In this document: piece by piece, positions 13,369-25,200 of the stretch
Position numbering within the stretch: the first letter of the stretch is position 1
Layout: every line of letters starts with the position of its first letter
Source: Oryzias latipes
Taxonomy: Eukaryota; Chordata; Actinopteri; Beloniformes; Adrianichthyidae
Assembly: GCF_002234675.1 (NCBI RefSeq)
Contig: NC_019867.2
Span: forward strand, 30,478,747 to 30,542,746
DNA: 64,000 bases
Direction of reading: 5' to 3'
Notes under the pieces: model-generated
The model's input: only the letters and a program-made list of their open reading frames with translations
Database searches by the model: none
What the model was told of the DNA's origin: nothing
Program-made: the position numbers and the translations under genes

Positions 13369-13639
13369 TGGTCTAGTTAAGCTTTTTCCAAACACAGGTT
13401 CTTGTTTGATTTCTCTTGTTGGAGCCTCTTCCTCACTCATGAAGCTGGTCTTATCTGAACCTCGGCTCCTCCTCCTCAAGTCCTTCATCTGTAACCCCGC
13501 AGTCTTCCTTCCCTGCAGTTCCTCAGGTTCCAGTCTGTGCTTCTGTTTTTGTAGAGGAGGAGGGAGTGTTGGCCGTTTTGGGTTTCATCTCAGCATCTAC
13601 GTGCCTCACCTGCTCCCTCTGACTCAAGAGATGACCATA

Positions 13640-13985
13640 ATAATAAGAAGGAATTGGATTTATCTGCACTTTTCCAGATGCTCAAAGTTCTTACGATGTG
13701 TCCGTCATTCATTCATCCTTGGTGATGGTAGCTACTGATGTAGCCACAGCTGCCCCTGGGGCAGCTGTGGCTACATCAGTAGCTACCATCACCTGGGGCG
13801 GACTGACAGAGGCGTGGCTACCAGTTCACGCCTACAGCCCCTTTGACCATCCCTGGGACATTCACACACCAGTGAAGGCAACACTATAGGACAGGAGGGT
13901 CAAGTCCCTTGCCCAAGGACACAACGCCAGTGGGCTGGGCTCATTGGCCGACCTGCTCAACCGCCTGAGCCACTGCTGCTGATGA
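13640..13985 (+). mobile_element. Dispersed fish repeat containing a perfect palindrome
   Basis: The segment reads like a widespread teleost repeat: CTTTTCCAGATGCTCAAAG near the left end, CTTGCCCAAGGACACAACG in the middle and CTGAGCCACTGCTGC at the right end. Inside it, 13721-13756 and 13758-13793 are perfect 36-bp inverted arms around a single T. No protein is encoded. The element probably moves in trans. Confidence 0.6.
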
Positions 13986-15169
13986 GGATGAAGGTGCAGC
14001 CTTGTTTGGTGTCGACCACAAGGACTTCAGTTACTGATGCTGTCAGTTTAACAGATGGAAACACCCCCTCATCTGTGTCAGTGAACCCCCCCCCCACACA
14101 CACACACACACACACTCATTCCGGTGAGGATGAAGCTGAAGAGGAGAACAGGTCCGGTCCAGCTGTTCTTCAGCTCCTGTTGCATTTGACGTTCCTCTGT
14201 TAACCCTTTATGTTGTAGTTTATTTAGTTAACTTTGGTTTCTCCTATTTAACTGGAAATGCTGACCGTATCAAATATGATCTAATCTCTTCAAACAATCA
14301 TACGGTTAATCCATCCAGTTGACACAACTTCATTTCGTCGTTTTTATGATGTCTTATTGATGTTTTTATCTTTATGTTTATTCATGTTTTACTCTTTCTT
14401 ATTGATGCTTTAGTCTGTTTTTTTCTTATTTTTTAACTTTGTACAGCGACCTTGGGTGACCTGAAAGGCGCTCAAAATCAAATGTAGTATTATTATTATT
14501 ATTGTATAATTTCAGGTAACTCTGTAACTGGTTAAACTGCGTCTACTGGTTAACCTGCCGATCATCCTCTGATGAGGCCAGACAAACGTCTGCTGTGTAT
14601 TACACAAACCCAACTATCTGTTAAAGCAGGTAACCATGGGTAGGTTACCATAGACTAAGTTGTTAACTTGATTGAGTCTTCTCACAGAGATCTTTTTTTC
14701 TAGTTATGGGGAGTTCTCAAGTCTAGAAGCAATGCAGAAAGGATTACCTCAGATTAACTTGCTAACTAACTGGGTTTCAGTGTTTAACTGTGGTTGACAG
14801 AATAACTTTGGGTGAATGATGAACCTTTACTTTTAAATGTTTTGTTGATCTCCTCCCTGCTTGATTCCTCTAAGTGGGACTAGTTGAAGCAGTTTGACCT
14901 GGTAAGGTGTGGGTGGGTTTGAAAAGGTTAAGTGAGCTGACTGAGGCTGTGTGACAGAAGGAAGAAGAGAACGACACGATCAGCCGCAGCCGTGACGGTC
15001 CTGGACTTTTGATGCTGTTTTCCGTCCACCAGCGTGTGGCGCTCTTTGTCAGGTGCAGATGTTTGCAGAGTTTCTCCCAGCTCTTCATCACTTCAGTGAA
15101 ATGACAGGAATAGAGAGCCTGGCCAACACTTTCCTGCTTTCCTCTGAGAGGAGCAGAAACTTTTTCCGC

Positions 15170-15560
15170 CAACGTTTGCAGTTTGGCGGGGAGCAGCAGT
15201 AAGCAGGTAAAACGCAGTAAAGATCGGTTAATTAAGGCCGAGAATCCCGGCGTAATTAGGAGCTGCAGTGATTAGTGGGCATCGATGGAGCAGCTCAGGT
15301 TTTCAGTAATAGACTTATTATTGGTCTTGCTGAATGTTACTTTATACCTCTGGATAAACAAAAACAAATGAGGAGCAGTTGTCCAATAATGGCTTATCTT
15401 GTCAGGGCCTGACAGAAATCCATGGCCTCTAACACAGTGTTCATTTTATGCATGACTGACAGGCACAATGGGAATCAATAGCACTGCTATAAAATAAGGC
15501 GCAGCATCAATCTGCAGTGAAGGTGTGATGAGGCTGAGAGCAGACAAATGTCAGCAGCGT
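15170..15560. promoter_or_regulatory. Candidate conserved non-coding element
   Basis: Unique-looking, non-coding, non-repetitive sequence between the convergent ends of pias2 and arid3c. It holds several homeodomain-type cores (GGTTAATTAAGG, CGTAATTAGG, GTGATTAGTGG), GGATAAACAAAAACAAATG (forkhead-like) and a Pbx/Meis-like TGACAGG. The composition resembles vertebrate developmental enhancers. This is inferred from composition alone. Confidence 0.3.
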
Positions 15561-15849
15561 TTCTGAACAAACCCGGCTGTTTCTGGGCCTCGGAGCAGGA
15601 CGGGTCAAAGCCCGGGTCAAAGCCCGGGTCAGCGCTGCTGTGGAGCCACGATCAAACACTTCCTGCCTGTTACATCACACGCCTCAGGTGAGCATGTTTG
15701 TGTTCACTGAACCTTGTGCTTCACCAGAAGATGCCGGTCAGAGAGGGTTTAGGAGGAAGCGTCCAACAAACAAAAGCTGGAAATCAGAAACTGGTTACAG
15801 GCCAGAGATCGGCCAAAAATCAGAGGTGGGCTCGGTACCCCTCCAGGTG

Positions 15850-16905
15850 AGCAGATGGGCTGGCAGCGTGAAGGTGGAGGAAACGATCTTGGGGTCCCAC
15901 TCGGATCATCAAGATCTCATGATCACAAACACAGCAATCCCAGAATCCCACGGGGGACCTAGTGAATGACCTGCAGAGAGCTGGGACCAAAGTCTCAAAG
16001 GCTACCATCAGTAACACAAGACGCCACCAGGGACTCAAACCCTGCAGGGCCAGACATGTCCCCCTGCCAAAGCCAGTACATAGGCAGGCCCGTCTACAGT
16101 CTGCTAGAGAGCATTTGGATGATCCAGAAGAGGATTGAGAGAATGGTCCTATGGTCAGATGAAACCATAGTAGAACTTTTTGGTTAGAATTCTACTTGTC
16201 GTGTTTAGAGGAGAAAGAATGTTGAGAACAGCAGATCTACTGTAAAGCATGGGGGAGGAAACATCATGATTTGGGTCTTTTTTCAGCAAACGGTCCAGGA
16301 CAACTGATCAGTGTAAAGGAAAGAATGAATGGCGCAGTGTATGGTCAGATTCTGAGTGAAAACCTCCTTCCATCAGCATTGAAGATGAAACATGGCTGGG
16401 TCCTTCAGCATGACAACCATCACAAGCACATGTTGCCCGGGTAACGAACTAGTGGCTTCGTAAGAACCATTTCAATGTCCTGGAGTGGCTGAGCCATTCT
16501 CCAGATATCACCCCCATAGAAAATCTTTGGAGGGAGTTCAAAGTCTGTGTTGCCCAGCAACAGTCTCAAAGCATCACTGCTCTAGAGGAGATCTGCATGG
16601 AGGAATGGGCCAAAATACCAGCAACAGTTTGTGAAAACCTTGTGAAGACTCACAGAAAATGTTTGACTGCTGTCATTTCCAACAATGGTGTATAACAAAG
16701 TGTTGAGTTTAACTTTTGTTATTGACCAAATACTTATTTTTAACCATAATTTACAAATAAATTCCTTAAAAATCAGACGATGTGATTTTCTGGATTTTTC
16801 TCTCTCATTTTGTCTCATAGTTGAGTCAAGAATTGATTACCTATGATGAAAAATACTAAAAAAATCTATCATCTTTTTAAGTGGGACAACTTGCACCATT
16901 GGCAG
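15850..16905 (+). mobile_element. Tc1-like transposon remnant
   Basis: A decayed Tc1/mariner-superfamily element. Broken frames give typical transposase scraps: GDLVNDLQRAGTKVSKATIS, RHQGLKP, then RMVLWSDETI (around the second catalytic Asp), KHGGGNIM and, after a frame change, [10 protein letters not shown] with the DDE-type NLWR context. The 3' end has the usual AGTGGGACAACTTGCACCAT terminus near 16880. Stops and frameshifts (for example the stop at 16187) leave it inactive. The left terminus was not found, so it may be 5'-truncated. Confidence 0.85.
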
Positions 16906-19246
16906 TTGACTTTTTCACCTTTTCACCTTCACCTTTGTTCCATTGTTCCCTTTTTTAGCGGATGCAGATTTTTCTTCAAAGTCTTGTTGTAGCTGAAAGC
17001 GCTGTGGCACTTTTCCATCACATCAGTTCTGTGCTGCTGACAGCAGGAATGTTAATCAAAGATCTGCACACACATTCCTCTCATACCTTCAGCTACAACA
17101 ATGTTGGGTGTGGAAAAGAAACAAGCGCTGGTTCTATGACCACACTTTAATGACAGCACCCACCAGCTGTTCCTGCTCTCAAAGCTAACGTCTCACCTCG
17201 CCGCTAAACATGGTGACCACCGTTTACGAGGTCATGGAGGAACCATCAGCTTTTGGTCCAGTGCTGCTTCCCTCATGGAGGCTGGATCATCAGGACACAC
17301 GTTTATTAGAAAAATAGGGATTAAAAGGATTAATGCAGAGTGCATTGACCATGCAAACTTTAGAAATAAGAAGAATGGTGTTCAGATAATACATGAACTC
17401 ACAAAAAAACACACACACTTAACAAAAAATCCTCAGAAAGTTTAGTCAGATCTTTCTTTTAGACGAAATCAGCAGGAAGTTTTTTTCAACAACAAAAACA
17501 GATGAAGATGCAGAACTTTCTTGATTAAAAGTGGAAATGAAGCGTGAGTCTGATGTTTTTGCACCTGACGATCCTCCTCCAGAACATCACAGACCTGTGG
17601 AAGAAGATGTGAGTTCTCCGCTTTGTCCTGCAGATTCTGATGGAGCGATTCTAAAAAATGAACTGATTAACAATGCAAACAGCACAAGACAGATGTATTC
17701 TCTGGTCTGCGGCTAAGTTTCACTTGAAACTTAGGGATTCAGCGATTAAACGTTTGTGAAGGTTACGATCTGATGTTTCCACAGTGATGACTGTAGTCTA
17801 AGAAGTAAGCTTCTGATTTGCTCCGTCAAGTTAATTTTGGTGTGTGTGTGTGTGTGTGTGTGTCCGGGGGGTCCAGTTCAACCAAAGGACAGGAAAATTA
17901 GGTAAATGAAGACTGCAAACCTGCCCTGAAGTCAGAAGCTTGTTTATTTTTTTCAATATGCAACAAGTCAAACGGTAAAACAGGAAAATGTGACATTTCC
18001 AATATTGAAGCCCTGAGCACCACAGTCCAGCATCCCAGCTCACTGCCTCCATCCATCTGAACAGAAACAGGAAGAGCGTATTTACATCACATCCACATGT
18101 TACTACAGTAAGATTGGTGTTGAGATGAGCTTCCCTCTGTCTGCTGATTGGTCAGTGCAGATCCGGAGCAGCTGTTGACAGAGTTTGGGGTTTGAAGACC
18201 ACCGCTGACCCCCCAGCAGTGGAAATGTCTCTCAAAATGTCTGTGTTGCAGGTTCCTGTGCTTGGCTCTAGATGTGTTTGTGCTGTGATGGGAAAAAGTC
18301 TTGGTGAACTCTGGAGGACCTCCATCCACAAACACAAACACCGCTTTGGGACGTGAGGTAGAACTGTGCGTCTTTGCAGTTGGAAAACAACACAGATTAA
18401 AAAAGATGTTTGCAGGAGAATCACATCATCAGGGTTAAGGGGACACCAAACTTTGAGTTGGACTCAAACCGAGGCTTGTGCATTCATAGGCTCCGCCCAC
18501 TGCTTCTTCCTTCCAGGGCTACTTTGGGCAGCCTAAGCGTATCTCAGCATATCTCAGCATCTGGTTTAGGTCAGATCTGCTGCTTCACTTGGTCATGGTT
18601 CTGTTCTTTCACCCAGATTCAATAGTGTCCTCACCATGAACCTCCCTCCACTGTGCTTCAGCATGGAGCAAACCTGTGGCCACAGGAAAAGTTAAGCTGC
18701 AGCAACTGATGATCTTTGGTATCTGGAGAAACCTGCTAGTTTTTAAAGCTCATAAAGTCTGTGAAAAATGTATTTAAAAAAATTAGCATGAAAACTGTGA
18801 ATCTGCCCCACTAAAAAACAAACAAGAAAACCGTCAAAACAGCATGAAAACAAATGAAACCAATATAAAAAAACAGAGAAAAAAAACATTCAGTCTTTCA
18901 CAAAAAAGATTTTAACATTAAACAAAAAAGACACAATAGTTTTTAAAATCTGTGGAAACAAGAAAACTGCAATTAAAGAAGATTGAAGTGCACAAAAAAC
19001 AATGGAAAGGCTTGTAAATAATCCTTAAGGCAGTGGAAAATGCTTTTAGAACCAGATGACTTTTAAAACTACAAGAATATTAGGAATGAACACAGTGGAG
19101 CGATTGAAAGAACCCCAGAGGAAAAACCGTGAAGCTGCAGTTTGTTTCTCAAAGCTCAGCTTTTAGTTCTGCCGTTTAACTGAGCACAGCGTTCTGGTTT
19201 GTCTGCTCCTGGAGCCTGAAACTGGTGGAGGAGATGAGGACAGAAG
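16900..19246. other. Intergenic / probable arid3c 3' UTR
   Basis: No coding exon was seen. The interval holds a TG microsatellite (17840-17862) and A-rich low-complexity sequence (18770-19060). A minus-strand AATAAA (TTTATT at 17942-17947) could end arid3c, giving a 3' UTR of about 1.3 kb. The poly(A) assignment is weak. Confidence 0.35.
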
Positions 19247-22200
19247 TCAGGGGGAGGAGTATCTGTGTGAGCGGAGGGAGGAGGAGGAGGATGAGGAGCA
19301 CGAGGAAGAGCCAGAAGCCTGGAAACACACGGGACTGGACTTTCCTTGGGGCCTGCAGCTGCTGTGCCTCCCACGCTGGCCTGCCACGCCCGCGGAGGCC
19401 GCCGGCCGAGCGAACAGGACTCCTGAGGAGCAGACGCCAGACTGAAGTCAGCCCGAGTTTGGTCCCCCCCCCTTAAAGCCACCCCCCCATCCACATCTAA
19501 ACGAGACGTCCTGGACAGCCCTAATGAATGACTAAGGATGAAGAGCAGAGGCACAAGAAGCGTGTCTGCTTAGAGGATGAGTGAGGTCTGGGTCAGAACC
19601 CAAGGACAGAACTGGCTCCAGCAGCCAGGTCTGGGGTGGGGGGGGCACACTTTTGACATGACACCCCAACATGCAGACCCATTGTGCACATGCACATGCA
19701 CAAACAGACAAGCACAGACGTGCACAGACTCCTGTCAGAAACAGTGCTAAAGTCCTGTGCCTCAGCGGCCGCCTCTCCATCTCATGGATTTTATAGCAAA
19801 GACATCAAACTGCATGGAGGACTGAGCGCCAGGGTGCTGCTATAACTTATTGAATTTCCTGCCTGCAATTACAGCAGCTGGCGGCCCCTCTATTTACCTG
19901 TGTAGACAACTCCATTTATTTCTATTGACATGTTGATGCTGCTAATGCCGTTGGTAGACAGGTTCAATGCAGTCTCTTGTCTATCATCTGTCAAGAGAGG
20001 AGGCACAGAGGGAGAGAGGAAAACTCAATATGAGCATTAAGAAAAGGAACAGAAAAAGCCAGCCAAGTATTGGAGATGGAGCGCAGAGTGACAGGATAAG
20101 CAGAGCTTTATTAAAGAGCTGTGGACACACACACACACACACACACCGCCACACACACAGCGCTCCTGCTGCCGTTCACGGCTTCACTTCCACTCATCGC
20201 AGCGTTTCTGTTTCCACGAATGTTTCCCTTTTCTGACGCGGAACGTGGCAGTGCGGGAACTGGAGCGGCGGGAACTGGAACGCTCCATCAGGCAGGATGT
20301 CAGCCACAGTGGGGGGGGTCCTGGAGGTCTACACCAGGGCTTCCCTGGTCCTGCATGTTCCCCTGCTTGTTTGAGGGGGGGCAGGGTTGAAAGGATGCAG
20401 GACAGTGTTTGGGTAGATGTTTAATCTGAGGGTGAGCCTCTTTCAGGCAGAACGCTCACCTCTGACACTGAACAAGATCTGAAACCAGCCAGAATCTGTT
20501 GCTGTGTTTTTTTCTGTACTGATGTTGCACTTTGGTTATTTATTTATTGGGTTTTTATTAAGTGAGTTTTTTTTCCATTTTGAAAATAATTACGGTGATT
20601 GTCGAAGCTCCAAATGCAATTTCGTCATTCATGCTTTAATGACGATGACAAATAAATGAATGCAGCTATCTTGATTTCTTGAAAAGCGTTCAGCCCCGCT
20701 TGGTCTAAAGCAGGGGGCCCCAAATCCAGGCCTCGAGGGCCGGTGTCCTGCTGGATTTCCAGAAACCTGCCTCATCTGCTGCTGATTACCTGGATCAGGT
20801 GTGTTTAAGGAGCTTCAATGGGAGCTTGGTTGGAAAACATGTGAGGACATCCAAAGAGGTCTAAAGCAACACGTTTCCAGCAGTTGAGGGAAACCTGGCT
20901 TGTAGTTGTCCTGCTCAAGAGCACGGTGGTTGTCTGGGAATCAAACCCACCATCGTCTCAGAACCTTTGCTCCTCTGGAGCTCAGACTGCCAGGAACTTG
21001 ATCGGGTCAGTTACAGCCAGGATCGGCCTTCAGGACTTTGGTCCGGTTCCGCCTCCAGACCTTCTCCATCACGGACGTCCCACACAAGCACACGTCAACA
21101 CGGGGTTCCTGCTGCTGGAGCCAGGGCTGCATGATCAGCAGTGCAGTTTTTCTCCTCTACATCGGCATCTGCATCAATGTCGTTGCCGTGGCCAGGTCAG
21201 AACCGTCTTCAGTGGGTTCTGCTCCGGCCGCCGTGGAACGATGACCCACGGCCCGATGACTCAGCCCGCCCTCGCAGCGTCTCACCTCTGCTGTTGACCT
21301 TGATCTTCAGGGGCAGCTGGGTGGCCACTGCGATCAGGTTCTGCTGCAGAGTCTGCTCCACCATCCTCTGCTGCTCCCCTGCGGTCGTCATCATCTTCTT
21401 CAGGGGGGGCTCTCCGGCCTGCAGCGTCTCTCTGAGCTGCTCCAGAGCGGCGGCCTGAGTCACAGCGGCTGCATGGTGTCCGCCGGGCAGCAGGGCGAGG
21501 GCGGCCCGGCCGGGCAGGCAGCCGACCACCATGGGTTCCTCTGCAAACGGGGACACGACAGCAGCTGTGCTCAGATCAGACACATTTTCTACGACTGCAG
21601 AAGATTTTCTCTTTCGACCAATAAAACTATTTCTTCGCACTCAAAATAAACTGAAGGAGAACCAAAAAAAAAAGGTTGAGGGGATGCAGATGCAGATCCT
21701 GGGTGGTTCTAAGTTACCTGTCTTGACCATGGGAGTCTGAGAGATCCGGCTGCTGCTGGCGCCGAGCATGGACAGGTGAGGCTGTATCTTTGGTGAGGAC
21801 AGGAGGCCCGGGGTTCCGGCAGGAGAGTAGCTGAAGATGACCGATCCGTAACTCTGCCGCCGGCCTTCTCTGCGGTTGCTGTCGATGGCAGCCTGGAGCT
21901 CAGCGGGGGAGCTCAGCCCCCGCTTCTCACATTCATACGGATAGAGGTACTTCATGTACCTGAGGAGGAGCAGAACGACACTCAGCTCCACTCGGAGCAG
22001 GAGCCTCAGCTCCATGTCCAGAATAAGGTTGTATGTCATTCTCCTTCCATCTGAGCCAAAACACTCCAGCAAACAAACCCAAAGCTGATGAAGAAGCTGT
22101 GGAGAAGCTACCAACCAGCTAAAATCTCTGACCGTAAACCATGAACATCTTTGGTTCTGTTGTGAATCCCTGACGGGGTTTACCGTGTTCTAGATCTTGA

Positions 22201-25200
22201 AGCTTCCACTCTGATCATCTTTTGATCTGAGTTCAAAGTGTACTCAGTGGTCTTGTAACTGTGATGATGATGTTTTTAGCCAAATAAAAAAAAAACCTGT
22301 CATTGTCTAGGACATAGTTTCTGCAGAGCGGCAGGAATTCAACTCTGAGTTGTGGGCTGGCGCAGAGTGAGCCTACCCCCACTTCCCATCATTCATTTGT
22401 TGACACTAACTCCGACTAGCTTACAGCCCCTCACACACATATTCTAAAATCAGTGAGGCAACAAAAATGGCGAGAAATATTGGAGCTATCGTTCCGTACA
22501 GTTTAGACCCAGATTCCAGCTCAGATGAGGAAAACAGAGACGTTTGTGGATCTATTTGTCTGCAGATGGATGCATCAGAATGGAGCAGAGCAGAGTTCTA
22601 CTTCACAACTACAAACTTTTTCCAAGAACATTTTTTTGTGGCTGCTTCTGATTCACAATGATTTGAATGAAGGAATACTCTCCATCATGAGTGAAATGCC
22701 ATAAAAACATGTTAAAAACACCAAAAAACACCATTTTCATTGGAGCGGGTCTTTAACACTTGCCTCATAAACTGAAAGACCTGCATCAGTGAGTGTGGCG
22801 TCATCTAGAGGCAGCGCAGGCGGCTGAGGAGAACTGAGCAAAGCTTTTAAACCAATACATGTGGCATTCCAGCCCTTTTTCTTCTTTTGCTCCATCTCCA
22901 GACCAAACGTCTTCCGATTGGTGAGTTCTCGCCCAACCCCATCCATCTTTAAACATCTCCCACACTGAAAAGTGTTTTCCTTTCCTGCCTCACCACGTGC
23001 GCTCTCACAAACCTGTGAGTGCACGTGATGAGCCGAGGTCAGAGGACTCCTCCACCCCTTCACCCTCTCATGCTTTGTTTCTGAGCTCACGGGGAAGCTC
23101 TGGGTTGGAGTCATGGCAGTTTTCATGTCATGACGTTCACGAAGAACAACAGAACCGGCTCTCTCTCTCTAATGGAACTCCTCCTGGTTCTGAGGCTTGG
23201 TCCGGCCCGCGTAAGCAGAGTGAACACTCACTGTGTCCGGAGGGTGAAAGCGGCACTCGTTATGGAGGTGGGCAGGTTGAGGCCTTTGGTAATCTCGCGC
23301 CATATCTTCTTATTGATGACTTCCACTAAGCCGCCTTTTTCTGTGACGAGCTTGTAGAGCATGTAGAGATCCAGAACCTGCTTGGCCATGATAGGAATCC
23401 GATTCACTGGAGTCCCTGCGGAAAGCAAACACAATATCCACAATCAATCCCATTACCTTCGGTTCCCACCATCAATAAACTCCTGCATCGTCTTATAAGG
23501 CCAATTTATCTGAAGCCAGTCAGAAAGTCAGACAGAATCAGAAGTTCAGGAAGTTTCTGTGACTTCATGTAAACGGCGGGCGGGAAACATCGGTCCAGTG
23601 AGAAAGTGAGACAAACAAGCATCAGACTGCATCACAGGAGCAGAGCAGGAATGTGCTGAAGGCAGCAGAAGCAGGACAAATGAGCCCGGATCCGCTAAAA
23701 CGTTCCAAATTTGAAGGCCCCTCTTATTCACACAAAAAGAAGCTCCAATAATTTCTCTGTGCAATTTAATGCGGCGCATAAAGCCTGAACAGCCGTGTCT
23801 TTGTGAGGGCTCCGGAGAGGTTGACCTGAGATAATTAACCTGCATTTTGCTGACAGTCCCATTGTACCCATCGGATTTACCATAATAGCGATCAATACCT
23901 GCAGAAATATAGAGCAAACAACAGCAGAGGCTTTACAGCAGGAGGAGGAGGAGGAGGAGGGCGCTGAAGAACGGCGCGGGGCGCCGAAACACATCAATTC
24001 AAGGCGCTAATTATGGCTTTGCTTTCCCGCCATAGCAGAAGAGCGGGAAAACTGGCGAGCCAAGCTGTGTGCCTGCAGCCAGGTTCCGGTTCTGAACCGG
24101 TTCTGGGTTCTCCTCCACCTGTTTCCTGTCTGACGATAAACAAAACCAGGCCAGGCTCTCCTCCAAGCCCACTGGGGGGGGGGTCAGCCTTAAAGGGTGG
24201 GGGGGCTTTAGAGCAGATTAAAGAAAACCCTTCAAGTTTCTTTGACACATTTTCATGAAGGAAAAGTCCATCCAGGTCCGGAAACCACCAGAACCAGGTC
24301 CTTCTGAGACACGGCTGCAGGTGTGGATGAGAACGTGAACACACAGACGGATCTCCAGAGGAGGCTGTGTCATCGGACCCGTTCTGTCATCAGACCCGTT
24401 CCGCAGAAACAGAACCAGCACACAGACTCCAGTCTGTTGGTCTCCATTATCTGGGATCAAACTCTGCATCCAGCTCATCATTAAACGCTCGGCCGCGCTG
24501 AAGACACCAGCCGGAGCCATAAATAAGAGCCTCGGCTTTTGTGTCAGCGAACGTGAGGAGACAAGCAGCTTAAAACAAGATTTATGTGCGCTCGATGCTG
24601 AGGGTGATGTATTCAGCCCTGTGATTCCCTCAAAGAGATATAAAGAATAAAGGAGGCCCTTTGTTTCCCCTCCGGCCATGAGTCATTATGACAGGGAGCA
24701 GATAGTTTTGCTCTCAGCGGCGCAGACAGGACCACTCTGTAATGGTAACAATGTGGAGCATCAGGACCTTTGTTAGTGCAGCAATCATCTTTATGCTTGG
24801 CTTGATCGCTGAGGCCATCGCTTTGCACCTTCCACCGATAACGGGATGAGGATTTCTCCTCCTCATTGACTTTGCTCTTTTAGCTGTGGAAATGAGGGAT
24901 TAATGCAGCAGCACAGGAAAAGCAGCTGTTTATCTGAGCGTCTGAGTCCCTGGAGGCCAGGCTGAGGAGCAACTTTATGCTCTCCACCATTTGGAGACTC
25001 AGACTGAGGAGAAGCTTGACACTGAATCCGACTTTGTCTCGGTTTATTTACAGTAAATGAGGCGTTTGATTCCTGTAATAAATGATGAAACAGGAGAAGC
25101 CTCATGCAGCCCAGTGTCCTGGTTCTGTTCCTGCTCTGTTACTACATGTTCTGGTTCCAGTCTGGCTTTGCAATCGTTCTGTTGTGACGATTTTCTGGAT

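Larger units (their letters stand above)
11262..13385 (+). other. pias2: Probable pias2 3' UTR
   Basis: The segment runs from the pias2 stop codon to the first convincing poly(A) signal (AATAAA at 13363-13368). No other coding exon was seen in it. If this extent is right, the mature transcript carries the whole 33-bp minisatellite at 11550-12595. The extent is inferred; an earlier cleavage site cannot be excluded. Confidence 0.45.

Noticed and set aside
20884..21458. Overlapping plus-strand frames near arid3c exon 5
   Set aside because: Partly antisense to exon 5 (21286-21540) and otherwise without conserved content.
22467..22661. Possible extra arid3c-region gene starting MARNIGAIV
   Set aside because: The sequence recurs inverted at 43 kb with a broken frame, so it is part of a dispersed repeat.
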